Below are positions 17,652-25,341 of a DNA stretch of 35,213 nucleotides, in pieces. The stretch comes from an uncultured Verrucomicrobiota bacterium. GTDB lineage: Bacteria; Verrucomicrobiota; Verrucomicrobiia; Opitutales; Opitutaceae. The DNA lies in the NCBI GenBank assembly GCA_913058185.1, contig CAJXQX010000039.1, positions 1 to 35,213 on the forward strand, in the 5' to 3' direction. The position numbers were made by a program, and so were the translations under genes. How positions within the stretch are numbered: the first letter of the stretch is position 1; every line of letters starts with the position of its first letter. Below the pieces are notes generated by a model that made no database searches, was not told where the DNA came from, and worked only from the letters and a program-made list of their open reading frames with translations.

Positions 17652-18266
17652 CTATTCCGCTGCGGCAACTCGACTCGCGATCGTCCGCCAAATTTCCAGG
17701 AGGGCAGAAAAATCCGCCTCTTTTGAAGTGCTCGTGATCACGTGATCGAAGTTGTCCCGTTCCTGCTGTTCCTTTTCCGCCGTGATCATCCGTCCCTCAA
17801 TTTCAGCTTCGGCCTCACCGCGGCCCGAGAGACGCACCCGTAACTCTTCGATCGGTAAGTCGATATACACCGTCGCCATATGACGAGCGAGCAGCGGGTT
17901 TCCCGCGGCCGCTCGCTGGAAATTACCCACCCCTTGCACATCAACATTGATGATCAGGCTCTGACCAGCCGCCAGCGGATCGAGCACCGAAGAAGCGAGC
18001 GTGCCGTAGCGGTTCTTGCGGTGAACCCATGCCCACTCCAAAAATGCATCAGCAGCGAGGCGTTCATCGAACTCCTCTGCAGTGAAAAAATGGTAGTCGC
18101 GGCCGTTCACTTCGCCGGGTCGCGGCTCACGCGTCGTGCTCGTGATAATCCGGGAGAAGCCCGAAACCTCGGCCACCATGCGTTCGCAAAGGGTGGTTTT
18201 GCCCGAACCCGCGGGACCCGCGAGGACGAGAAGGACGGGAGCAGCACTGGTGGAATCAGCCGACAT
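17652..18266 (-). CDS. gmk: Guanylate kinase
   Basis: This enzyme of about 204 aa phosphorylates GMP to GDP with ATP. The P-loop GPAGSGKTTL lies at 17-26. The GMP-binding block with TSTTREPRPGEVNGRDYHF follows and matches the guanylate kinase signature, as do YGTLASSVLDPLAAGQSLIINVDVQG and the lid region RLSGRGEAEAEIEGRM. The start at 18266 is chosen because it lies eight bases past the stop of the upstream membrane-protein gene and gives normal family length; the frame is open to 18308. The P-loop has Ala where many family members have Ser, a mild variation. Confidence 0.93.
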   Translation of the reverse strand: MSADSTSAAPVLLVLAGPAGSGKTTLCERMVAEVSGFSRIITSTTREPRPGEVNGRDYHFFTAEEFDERLAADAFLEWAWVHRKNRYGTLASSVLDPLAAGQSLIINVDVQGVGNFQRAAAGNPLLARHMATVYIDLPIEELRVRLSGRGEAEAEIEGRMITAEKEQQERDNFDHVITSTSKEADFSALLEIWRTIASRVAAAE

Positions 18267-18273
18267 ACCCAAA

Positions 18274-18831
18274 TCAGTAAGTGAATGAAACCGTAGAGAC
18301 GATCGCACCGTAGCAAGCGATCACCAGTCCGACGAGGCGGGCCCGGCCCGGTTTACGATAGAGCCACTCCAGAAAGTCACGCATGCGAAACGGGGAAGCC
18401 CCGAGATAGATCGCCAAAGCGACGGCAACGAAGATCGCTATCTTGTAGAGATACAGTCGGCCAAAGTCAGTGACTTCTCCGTAATCCCACACCATGTAGC
18501 TGGCATCAAGCAGCGGCGATGCCGCCAGCAGGATCAATACGCAGGCTCCCCGCACGGCGAGGAAGTCAGGGACAAACTTGAAAGATCCAATCGCCACGAT
18601 GGCGAAGAATACAAAGAGCGCTTTCCTATATTGCCCGAAATCTGCGGCGGATAAATTAGCAATACGATACAGGAACCACGCGGCTCCGGTCCCGAAGAGA
18701 ACATAAGCCAAGGTGCGCGAACGCGGAAACCGCTTGATCGAGGTAACGATCGCGGGAAACGGCAGCAGAATTAAAACTCCCAGAATGAGGAGGAGCAAAC
18801 CGGTGATGAGCGTAGCGAGGGTGATTGTCAT
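18274..18831 (-). CDS. Integral membrane protein of unknown function
   Basis: This 185-aa protein has about five hydrophobic segments: residues 5-30, 40-58, 70-88, 92-108 and 128-145, with another near the C-terminus at 165-182. A basic loop (FLEWLYRKPGRARL) lies before the last one. I do not recognise a family. It is separated from gmk by seven bases, so the two are probably cotranscribed. Upstream is the four-helix-bundle element, which separates it from miaB. Confidence 0.75.
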   Translation of the reverse strand: MTITLATLITGLLLLILGVLILLPFPAIVTSIKRFPRSRTLAYVLFGTGAAWFLYRIANLSAADFGQYRKALFVFFAIVAIGSFKFVPDFLAVRGACVLILLAASPLLDASYMVWDYGEVTDFGRLYLYKIAIFVAVALAIYLGASPFRMRDFLEWLYRKPGRARLVGLVIACYGAIVSTVSFTY

Positions 18832-18842
18832 GGGCTAGGGGA

Positions 18843-19332
18843 TCTTTATCTTACTCGTTCTCTTTCTCGTTCTCGATATAATCTTCAAGGCCATAGTCAG
18901 ATTGTTCTTCTGCAACCGAGGAAGAGGGGCCGTTGCCTCCGAATCGAGAAATCAATCCCGCAATCATGGAGACAATCGCAACGAGTTGGTCCTTACCTGC
19001 TGCGACCGTGGCATCATCCACCCTTGCCCTCGTCTGAAGGACATCCAAGCAGGCGGCACACTCAACTGCCGAACCTCGGGCGATATCCAGAAATCGGCAC
19101 CGATCCGGGTGGGAGCGCTTCCCGTTCCCCTCCGCAATGTTCAGCACGATGCTCGTGGACGCGCGGTCCAACTGATTCTTCACCGCAAATTTACCCTCGG
19201 TTGATTCGATCAAATTTCCCGCCCAACCACAGAACTTCACCGCGTCTTGATAGACTCGGAGTTTTTCGTGATCAAAACGAGTCTTCATACAGAACGAGGG
19301 AGAATGAGAACGAGTAGGAGTAAGAATAAAGA
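18843..19332. mobile_element. Inverted-repeat element carrying a four-helix-bundle gene
   Basis: The arm at 18843-18874 (TCTTTATCTTACTCGTTCTC and on) matches, allowing gaps, the reverse complement of 19292-19332 (TCTTTATTCTTACTC, CTACTCGTTCTC, ATTCTC). The arms enclose only the four-helix-bundle gene and its leader. The same outer word, ATCTTTATCTT followed by CTC, ends the gene-less hairpin at 23843-23930. No target-site duplication is evident. The element sits in a minus-strand gene row between miaB and a membrane-protein gene, as an insertion would. Calling it mobile is inference. Confidence 0.55.
18851..19288 (-). CDS. Four-helix-bundle protein, S23/Avd family
   Basis: This is a 145-aa protein of the family first seen in 23S rRNA intervening sequences and related to the Avd accessory protein of diversity-generating retroelements. 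Typical blocks are HEKLRVYQDAVKFC, NQLDRASTSIVLNIAEGNGK, FLDIARGSAVECAACLDVL and a closing helix. Such proteins form basic pentameric barrels thought to bind nucleic acid. The ATG at 19288 is the family start; the frame is open to 19360 through the upstream repeat. The last residues, ENEKENE, are encoded by the GAGAAC terminal repeat itself, so the repeat is part of the gene. There is no ribosome-binding site of note. No rRNA or reverse transcriptase is nearby. Confidence 0.9.
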   Translation of the reverse strand: MKTRFDHEKLRVYQDAVKFCGWAGNLIESTEGKFAVKNQLDRASTSIVLNIAEGNGKRSHPDRCRFLDIARGSAVECAACLDVLQTRARVDDATVAAGKDQLVAIVSMIAGLISRFGGNGPSSSVAEEQSDYGLEDYIENEKENE

Positions 19333-19346
19333 GGTCGCAGCTGGCC

Positions 19347-20714
19347 TTATTCCGTCCCAATACCAGCCAGCATGAGATCGCCGTAGAGGGTGCTGATCGT
19401 CGAACGGGTTACGTTTACATCGACGATTTCGCCGACCAGACGCGGATCGGCATCGATAATCACGACCCGATTTCCGCGGGTGCGACCGGTGAAGTGTTGG
19501 CCGGTCTTGTCCGGACCTTCGAGCAGGACTTTCTGCACAGTGCCCACCAGTGACTCGTTGCGGCGTTTCGAATTTACTCGCAGCACGTCAAGGAGGGCTT
19601 GGTTACGGGCTTCTTTGACCTCGTCCGTGATTTGATCCTCGAGCTCGGCCGCCACAGTGCCGCTACGGATCGAATACTTGAAGATGTAGGCCATATCGAA
19701 GTTGCAGGCCTCGAACAGTTCTTTGGTTTGCTGGAAATCCTCTTCCGTCTCGCCAGGATAACCTACGATCACATCGGTCGAGAAATACATGTCCGGACGC
19801 ACGGCGCGGAGCGAATCGACGATTTCCTTGTAACGCTCCCGCGAGTAGGGGCGATTCATCGCGCGCAACATGGTGTTACTGCCACTTTGCATCGGCAGGT
19901 GCACATATTCACAGAGTTTGGACAGCCGACCATACGCCTCGATTAGATCCTGCTTGAAACCGCGAGGATGCGGCGAGGTGAAACGGATACGCTCGATGCC
20001 ATCGATCTCGTGGACCTTCTCGATCAACTGCACGAACGGCGAAATGCCATTGATTCCCTGGTAGTCGCGACGCCCGTAGCTCGTCACTATCTGGCCGAGA
20101 AGGGTGATCTCCCTCACGCCGCGTTGGGCAAGATTGCGGCATTCGGAGATGATGTCTTCCATCGGCCGCGAGCGCTCGTCGCCGCGGGTTTTCGGGACGA
20201 TACAAAAATTGCAGGACATGTTGCAGCCCTGCTGGATCGAAACAAATGCGCTGACTTGGCGCTCTTCGGTTTCGAGGTGATCGCGAATCGTGTTCTGCGA
20301 GTCGACCTCATCCCCGATATCAACGATGGAGTCGCCGATCGGCACGCCGGCGTCCCTCGCGGCCCGGATGTTATCTAGATAGTCGGGGACCTGGTGAAAT
20401 TTCTGAGTGCCGACGATGAGGTCGACGTCCGGTAACGTCTCGAGAATCGAGGCACCCCGGTTTTGGGCCATGCAACCGAGGATCCCTAATACGAAGTCCG
20501 GATTCTTCCTTTTTCGGCGCTTAACATAACCCGCCTTGCCGAGGGCCTTTTGCTCGGCGGAATCGCGAACACTGCAGGTATTGAGCAACAAGATGTCACA
20601 TTCAGCCTCCACATCGACGATCCGATATCCCCGCTCACGAAGCATCGCCGCAACAGCATCACTGTCGCGCTCGTTCATCTGGCAGCCATAAGTCTTAATG
20701 TAGACGCGGTTCAT
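19347..20714 (-). CDS. miaB: tRNA-2-methylthio-N6-dimethylallyladenosine synthase
   Basis: This 455-aa radical-SAM methylthiotransferase modifies A37 of tRNAs that read UNN codons. The N-terminal domain has the three cluster cysteines C11, C47 and C81. The radical-SAM motif is GCNMSCNFC with C164, C168 and C171. The MiaB-type FCIVPKTRGDERSR and GYPGETEEDF blocks are present, and a TRAM domain closes the protein (VLLEGPDKTGQHFTGRTRGN). Length and cysteines are complete. It is the first gene of a minus-strand row, with the four-helix-bundle element 58 bases past its stop. Confidence 0.95.
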   Translation of the reverse strand: MNRVYIKTYGCQMNERDSDAVAAMLRERGYRIVDVEAECDILLLNTCSVRDSAEQKALGKAGYVKRRKRKNPDFVLGILGCMAQNRGASILETLPDVDLIVGTQKFHQVPDYLDNIRAARDAGVPIGDSIVDIGDEVDSQNTIRDHLETEERQVSAFVSIQQGCNMSCNFCIVPKTRGDERSRPMEDIISECRNLAQRGVREITLLGQIVTSYGRRDYQGINGISPFVQLIEKVHEIDGIERIRFTSPHPRGFKQDLIEAYGRLSKLCEYVHLPMQSGSNTMLRAMNRPYSRERYKEIVDSLRAVRPDMYFSTDVIVGYPGETEEDFQQTKELFEACNFDMAYIFKYSIRSGTVAAELEDQITDEVKEARNQALLDVLRVNSKRRNESLVGTVQKVLLEGPDKTGQHFTGRTRGNRVVIIDADPRLVGEIVDVNVTRSTISTLYGDLMLAGIGTE

Positions 20715-21073
20715 TTAGGGAAACGTTTGCCTAGAGGGAGGGCACGAGGGGTCAACGGGTAAAGGAAAAGGTCGCCATCACCCCCATCGCGGACAGGGAC
20801 GTTCAGGCAGGATTAGAGAAAAAAAGGCATTTTTATGAAACTGGCACGCGTTCTGCCGCGTTATACCCTTATTATGGTTCAATTATTTCAGACGTTCTGG
20901 ATTTCCGTGCGCTGCGTGTATTCACCCGACATCGCGGCCCAATTTATGTTTCAGGATGATCACGAGCCGAGACGGTCCAGATTCACGGCACCCCGTCCGG
21001 AAGTGAGCATTCACTAGTCTGACCTCGAGAAAACCCCTCGCCTTCTGGCGAGACCCACGCTTTGAAATTTGGC
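20715..21073. other. Divergent intergenic region with a sigma-54-like promoter
   Basis: This interval separates miaB (minus) from the gene at 21074 (plus), so both promoters must be in it. It holds an AT-rich patch around 20818-20834 and the sigma-54-like site at 20841-20857. A 60-codon open frame at 20835 overlaps that site and looks non-coding. No RNA gene is apparent. Confidence 0.5.
20841..20857 (+). promoter_or_regulatory. Putative sigma-54 (-24/-12) promoter
   Basis: CTGGCACGCGTTCTGCC matches the sigma-54 consensus closely: an intact TGGCACG block, then four bases, then CTGC where TTGC is expected. The invariant GG and GC are separated by exactly ten bases. It faces the gene at 21074 and would give a leader of roughly 200 bases. 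An upstream activator-binding site is not evident. Confidence 0.45.
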
Positions 21074-22408
21074 ATGGGATTCTTTGATCGTTTCACTGGT
21101 AAATCGAAGCCGTCCGATCCGTCGACAGCCAACCAACAACCCGACCCCTCCGCTGCGGAGACTAACGGCGCCGATACCGCGCGCCCGGCCGCCGACCCGA
21201 GCCCTGTCGGCCCTCGTCTGCAAGCCGCCCTGGAATTACTCGAGCTGCGCAACCTCGAAGACGCCCGAGTCATCTACGAAGAAGTGCTCAATTCACCCGC
21301 CGGCAAACGACCTGATGTGCTAGTGCGGATTTCAGGCGATCTCGGTTCCACGGGGCATATCGCCGCGATTCCTGAGTTAATCGCACCACTCTACGACGCT
21401 GAGCGGCACGGTCCCGCCACCGGCATCAATCTCTTGCAGGCTTACCTAGCCCTGCGCCAACCCGAGTCAGCGCAACACGTGCTCGACCTGCTCTTCGCCC
21501 TCAACAACCCCGCTATCGAGGAACGTCTCTGGGGCTTTTCCAACGCGATTGCCGAGGTCATGGAATCCGGCCGCCACGGCGGTGGAAATTCGACCAAAAC
21601 AAGTGTCGAACTCGTGAGCATCAGCAAACCCATCTGGGCCTACGGCGTGGAGAGCTTGCCCAATCTGCTCCCCGAAAAAGACCCTGCCGCCAAAATCGTC
21701 GCATTTGCCCAACTCGCCCTACCCGACCATGACGATACCGATGGTCTCTCCCGGGAACCGGAAGAAAGCCTCGGTCGCCTATGTCGGGGCTTCCCCCTTT
21801 GGCTCGCGGAATCGATTTATTTTTCCCCGCAATACACCACCCTCGGTGTCATCGGTATCCTCGAAAAGCAGAGCTACATGATGTTTCCCGTCGCTTGGAC
21901 GGCCGACAATATCCGTCAACTCATCGATACCTCGGGCTATGCCATCGACTACATCGTCACCGGTGACCTGCGCGAACAGGACGGTGACTTCAGCCTCAGT
22001 TTGCACCTATGGGAAATAAAGGGCTTCAGCGAACGAAAGACCTTCCAGGCCCATTGGACTCCCGCCACCGCCGAAACCGCGCTCGCCGAAGTGCAGGAGC
22101 AAATCCGCTTCTACTTCGAATGTCGTGAAGGCCCTGGATTACCCTACCAACCACCGGCTTCACCAACCGCTTGGATCAACACTCTGGCTGCTTCGCTCTC
22201 GACCTTCCTGGCCGATAAAAATGTGCTCCCCAGCGATCAGCTGGCGGATCTACCTTCGCCCCTGATCGATCCTCATTCAGGGGACGCCGCTACCCTCGCG
22301 CGCCTCACTCTAGACGACCGAGCCAAACGGGCAGGCATGACCATCGAAGATGTCGAGTATCCGGAGGCCGATTTGGTGAAAATAGCTCGCTCCGCCCTTT
22401 GCGGCTAG
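21074..22408 (+). CDS. Hypothetical protein with TPR-like and TolB-like regions
   Basis: This protein of about 444 aa has no recognised family name. A short N-terminus (MGFFDRFTGKSK) is followed by a Pro/Ala/Asp-rich linker to about residue 50, then helical TPR-like repeats (LLELRNLEDARVIYEEVL, LLQAYLALRQPESAQHVLDLL). The centre has IDYIVTGDLREQDGDFSLSL and HLWEIKGFSERKTF with LAEVQEQIRFYFE, an arrangement resembling the TolB-like module that precedes effector domains in some cyclases; this is inference. No signal peptide or membrane segment is seen, so it is probably cytoplasmic. The ATG at 21074 is chosen over an in-frame TTG at 21062. A sigma-54-like site lies upstream. Confidence 0.75.
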   Translation: MGFFDRFTGKSKPSDPSTANQQPDPSAAETNGADTARPAADPSPVGPRLQAALELLELRNLEDARVIYEEVLNSPAGKRPDVLVRISGDLGSTGHIAAIPELIAPLYDAERHGPATGINLLQAYLALRQPESAQHVLDLLFALNNPAIEERLWGFSNAIAEVMESGRHGGGNSTKTSVELVSISKPIWAYGVESLPNLLPEKDPAAKIVAFAQLALPDHDDTDGLSREPEESLGRLCRGFPLWLAESIYFSPQYTTLGVIGILEKQSYMMFPVAWTADNIRQLIDTSGYAIDYIVTGDLREQDGDFSLSLHLWEIKGFSERKTFQAHWTPATAETALAEVQEQIRFYFECREGPGLPYQPPASPTAWINTLAASLSTFLADKNVLPSDQLADLPSPLIDPHSGDAATLARLTLDDRAKRAGMTIEDVEYPEADLVKIARSALCG

Positions 22409-22538
22409 AGAACTCCCCCTAATTCTCTCGTAATAAATAGGTTAGATTAGGCTTTCCTTAACGCAAATAATAGACAATGAGTGAGTGATGTAAGTTACCC
22501 CTGACTCATGTGAGGAAAGCTCGATCCCACCCTAATCT

Positions 22539-22724
22539 TTGAACGATACCCTCATCGTCGTTGCCTGTATCGCGGCCGCCATTCTTGGTGCCATGGCATT
22601 CACTTCGTGGCGGATTAAACGGCTGCAATACCCGCCGCACCTTCGCTGGCCCACCGAGAAAGAACGGCGCCGCGCCAAGAAAAAGGCTGCGAAAGACGAC
22701 GGTCCCGAAAAAACGGAACGGTAA
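22539..22724 (+). CDS. Small single-pass membrane protein
   Basis: This 61-codon frame begins with TTG at 22539: one membrane segment (LIVVACIAAAILGAMAF) followed by a basic tail (EKERRRAKKKAAKD). The pattern of a hydrophobic helix plus highly charged tail is credible for a real small protein, but the TTG start and lack of a close ribosome-binding site leave doubt. It lies 51 bases upstream of the DAHP synthase gene, and its stop codon is inside the palindrome at 22714-22732. Confidence 0.5.
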   Translation: MNDTLIVVACIAAAILGAMAFTSWRIKRLQYPPHLRWPTEKERRRAKKKAAKDDGPEKTER

Positions 22725-22732
22725 CCGTTCCG
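22714..22732. promoter_or_regulatory. 19-nt palindrome upstream of the DAHP synthase gene
   Basis: CGGAACGGTAACCGTTCCG has perfect 9-bp arms around a central A. It ends 43 bases before the DAHP synthase start and overlaps the stop of the small upstream gene. With no loop it suits a dimeric repressor better than a terminator. Its GTAACCGTTCC half is identical to part of the operator-like site at 5557-5569, which may be chance. Confidence 0.5.
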
Positions 22733-22775
22733 CCTCTTGCCAAGACTCGGGCCACCGGCCACGTTCACGATTTCG

Positions 22776-23828
22776 GTGCCTGAAACCGCCGATCTGCACA
22801 TCCGCGCCATTAAACCCCTGATTGCTCCCGGCCTGCTCGCCGAGGAGATCCCCTTGCCGGATTCCGCCCGCGACCAGGTCGCGCAAGCTCGTCGTGAAAT
22901 CGCGGCTATTATGCGAGGCGAAGACGATCGTCTGCTCGTCGTCGCCGGCCCCTGCTCGATCCACGATCCCGCCGCGGCGTTGGACTACGCGGACTTACTC
23001 TCCCAAGCCGCCAACCAACATCGCGAGGATCTGGTGGTGGTCATGCGCGTCTACTTCGAAAAACCTCGGACCGTCGCGGGCTGGAAGGGACTGATCAACG
23101 ACCCCACCCGCGACGGATCATATAAGATCAACCAAGGTCTGCGCATCGGTCGCCAACTCCTCATCGATGTCACCGCCAAAGGACTGCCGATCGCGACGGA
23201 GTTTCTCGATACCACTCTCGGACAATTTTATGCCGACGTGATCAGTTGGGGCGCCATCGGGGCACGCACAGTTGAGAGTCAGATCCATCGTGAACTTGCC
23301 TCGGGCCTATCGATGCCCGTGGGCTTCAAAAACCGCACCGACGGAAATCTCAAAGTGGCGATCGACGCCATCCGCTCGGCCGGCAATCCGCACTGGTTCC
23401 CCACCCTTACCAAAGAAGGTGCTCCCGCCATCATGGGCACCACCGGAAACCCCGATAGTCATCTGGTCCTCCGAGGCGGCTCAACGGGCCCCAATTTTTC
23501 CGCCAACCACATCGCCGAAGCCAAGGAGAAGCTTACGGCGCAAAAATTGCCGCCCTTCGTGATGGTCGACTGCAGCCACGCTAACAGCGGAAAGGACGCC
23601 GAGAAACAACCCGCCGTCGCGGGCGATCTCGCCGCCCAGATTGCAAACGGCGAAACCGCCATTGCCGCTCTCATGCTCGAGAGCCACCTCGTCGGCGGTA
23701 ACCAATCACTCGACGCCGACCCCCTCGTCTACGGCCGCAGCATCACCGACGCCTGCCTCGCCTGGGAAAAGACCGTCCCTGTGCTCGATCAACTGGCCCA
23801 AGCCGTGCGGAGACGTCGCGAAACATAG
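22776..23828 (+). CDS. 3-deoxy-7-phosphoheptulonate (DAHP) synthase, class I
   Basis: This enzyme of about 350 aa catalyses the first step of aromatic amino-acid biosynthesis, condensing phosphoenolpyruvate and erythrose 4-phosphate. Blocks visible are LLVVAGPCSIHDP, MRVYFEKPRTVAGWKGLINDP, ATEFLDTTLGQFYAD, SWGAIGARTVESQIHRELASGLSMPVGFKN and MVDCSHANSGKD. The GTG at 22776 gives PETADLHIRAIKPL, which aligns with the start of E. coli AroG/AroF; a TTG at 22737 would add 13 unconvincing residues. The AroF/G/H-type N-terminal regulatory segment is present, but which feedback inhibitor it uses cannot be read. A palindrome precedes the gene and a hairpin element follows its TAG stop. Confidence 0.93.
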   Translation: MPETADLHIRAIKPLIAPGLLAEEIPLPDSARDQVAQARREIAAIMRGEDDRLLVVAGPCSIHDPAAALDYADLLSQAANQHREDLVVVMRVYFEKPRTVAGWKGLINDPTRDGSYKINQGLRIGRQLLIDVTAKGLPIATEFLDTTLGQFYADVISWGAIGARTVESQIHRELASGLSMPVGFKNRTDGNLKVAIDAIRSAGNPHWFPTLTKEGAPAIMGTTGNPDSHLVLRGGSTGPNFSANHIAEAKEKLTAQKLPPFVMVDCSHANSGKDAEKQPAVAGDLAAQIANGETAIAALMLESHLVGGNQSLDADPLVYGRSITDACLAWEKTVPVLDQLAQAVRRRRET

Positions 23829-23842
23829 TTTTTCTCATCGGT

Positions 23843-23930
23843 CTCACTCTTTCTCTTTCTTCTTTCTCTGACGGCGCCCCGCGCCGCACGCCCTGCCTTG
23901 CCATCCGGGAATAAAGAGAAAGATAAAGAT
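23843..23930. repeat. Short GTTCTC-type hairpin element, reversed copy
   Basis: The left arm CTCACTCTTTCTCTTTC and on (from 23844) is complementary to the right arm ATAAAGAGAAAGATAAAGAT (23911-23930). A central stem GGCGC-CCC-GCGCC lies at 23873-23885. Read on the minus strand, it shares GGCGCCGTCAGAGAAAGA with the element at 26117 and ATCTTTATCTT with the four-helix-bundle element. It lies 14 bases past the DAHP synthase stop and may also act as a terminator. Confidence 0.7.
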
Positions 23931-23968
23931 TTCCTGCCCGCCCGTTCTCACCCCTCTCTAAAAAACGG

Positions 23969-24640
23969 ATGAACCCCGCGCAACTCGCCGCCGCCCTCCT
24001 CGCCGAGTTGCTCGCCGAATCTGATCCGGCCAACATCGCGGGCCAACTCCGTTTCGGTATCCGTCCGAAGACCGAAATGCTCGGCGCTTCCATGGTGCGG
24101 TTGCGGGGAATGGCGAAGATCCATCAGCGCGAGCAAGGCCTCGCCCTCGCGCTCTGGGAACACCCCATCCACGAAGCGCAAATCCTCGCCGCCCTAACTG
24201 CCGATCCCCAACAATTCACCCCCGAGCTCGCCGACGCGTGGATCACCAAATTCGATTCGTGGGACGTCTGCGATCAGATGTGCATCAACGTATTTCGCGA
24301 AACCGATTTCGCCTTCGCCAAGGTGCGTGAGTGGGCACCCCGCGAACCTGAATTCGAACGCCGCACCGCCTTCGCGCTCATGGCCACCCTCGCCCTGAAA
24401 CGCAAAAAGGAACCCCACCAAACGTTCCTCGATTTCCTGCCCTTGATTGTTCAAGCCGCCGATGACGAACGAAACTTCGTGAAGAAAGCGGCAAATTGGG
24501 CTCTACGCCAAATCGGCAAACGCCAAAGCGACACCTGCCTCGCCGCGGCGCTTGATCTCGCTGAATCCCTCATCGCCCGTGAATCGAAATCCGCCCGCTG
24601 GATCGGCCGCGATGCGTTCCGGGAATTATCCCGCCGCTAA
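23969..24640 (+). CDS. DNA alkylation repair protein, AlkD-like
   Basis: This 223-aa all-helical HEAT-like DNA glycosylase belongs to the AlkC/AlkD superfamily (PF08713), which excises 3- and 7-alkylated purines. The family blocks are FGIRPKTEMLGASMVRLRGMAK, ITKFDSWDVCDQMC with the conserved Trp-Asp pair, FERRTAFALMATLAL, DERNFVKKAANWALRQIGKR and SARWIGRDAFREL. Length fits the family. The ATG at 23969 follows the hairpin element by 38 bases. The gene stands alone and is convergent with the DUF3024 gene beyond another hairpin element. Confidence 0.88.
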   Translation: MNPAQLAAALLAELLAESDPANIAGQLRFGIRPKTEMLGASMVRLRGMAKIHQREQGLALALWEHPIHEAQILAALTADPQQFTPELADAWITKFDSWDVCDQMCINVFRETDFAFAKVREWAPREPEFERRTAFALMATLALKRKKEPHQTFLDFLPLIVQAADDERNFVKKAANWALRQIGKRQSDTCLAAALDLAESLIARESKSARWIGRDAFRELSRR

Positions 24641-24690
24641 ATCCTTCCTAAATACATCGAATCTTTCGCCTCCGACTCACTGCGCCTCTG

Positions 24691-24780
24691 CTCTTACTCA
24701 TTCTCGTTCTCGTTCTCGTTCTCTCCGAAACTTGCGGGCTGATCAGGCGGCGCCTCGCGCCGTCAAAGAACGAAGAAAGA
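24691..24780. repeat. Short GTTCTC-type hairpin element
   Basis: The arm CTCATTCTCGTTCTCGTTCT (24697-24716, continuing CGTTCTC) partly matches the complement of AAAGAACGAAGAAAG (24765-24779). The core stem GGCGC-CTC-GCGCC lies at 24749-24761. The loop flank GAAAC, GCGGGCTGAT, GGCGGCGC aligns with the element at 26117. It lies between convergent genes alkD-like and DUF3024. Confidence 0.7.
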
Positions 24781-24854
24781 TTGTGGGTGCGACCGGGGTA
24801 GACGACCAGGCAGATTATGATTTGGTGAACTCTCTTTCGGTTTCCGCTCCGTAA

Positions 24855-25205
24855 CTATCCGAAAAAACAGCAATATCGGTCCTCATCGACGAGACGCAAA
24901 AAGGAGTGCAAAGTGGCGACTTGTTTTCGCTGAGGATAAGGATGCCATCGGCCATCGGCCCGTTCCCAGTATACCTTCCACATTCCCGAAGACTGCACAT
25001 ATGTTGTCCTGGCGATCGACTCCTCAAGCCAATCGGTCGGATCGTTCCACGCCGGCCGCATAAAAAACAGCTCAACAGACTGTCCTTCCAGTCGCTGCCC
25101 CTCACGAATCTGGTCTCGTATCCCCAAGGGCGGTCGCCGTTTCGACCAAAAATATTTTTCTAAATCCTGAAGATGCCGGGCTATTTCATCGGGGGTAAAT
25201 GCCAT
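24855..25205 (-). CDS. DUF3024 domain protein
   Basis: This is a cytoplasmic protein of about 116 aa. It carries the DUF3024 signature: RRPPLGIRDQIREGQRLEGQ, SVELFFMRPAWNDP, ARTTYVQSSGMWKVYWERAD and a C-terminal FLRLVDEDRYCCFFG. The family is widespread and has no known function. The ATG at 25205 is preferred to a TTG at 25235. It is convergent with the AlkD-like gene and divergent from the ankyrin gene. Confidence 0.88.
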   Translation of the reverse strand: MAFTPDEIARHLQDLEKYFWSKRRPPLGIRDQIREGQRLEGQSVELFFMRPAWNDPTDWLEESIARTTYVQSSGMWKVYWERADGRWHPYPQRKQVATLHSFLRLVDEDRYCCFFG

Positions 25206-25341
25206 CGCCCGAATATCCTCAGGTGACCCCGTCAATGTAAAGCGCGGCGCGGGGGAGAGTGGAGTTTACGGAACCAATCAACTATGGGAATATATCACCC
25301 TAAAGATCAGATCTTACCACAGTGTATCGCTCCCTATCACA

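Noticed and set aside
18851-19288. Diversity-generating retroelement built around the Avd-like protein
   Set aside because: No reverse transcriptase, template repeat or variable repeat is found near it.
20835-21017. 60-codon frame upstream of the 21074 gene
   Set aside because: It overlaps the sigma-54-like site, has no recognisable domain or signal and looks like chance open frame.
22502-22964. Minus-strand 152-codon frame over the DAHP synthase 5' region
   Set aside because: It is the antisense shadow of the small membrane protein and the DAHP synthase and has no recognisable domain.
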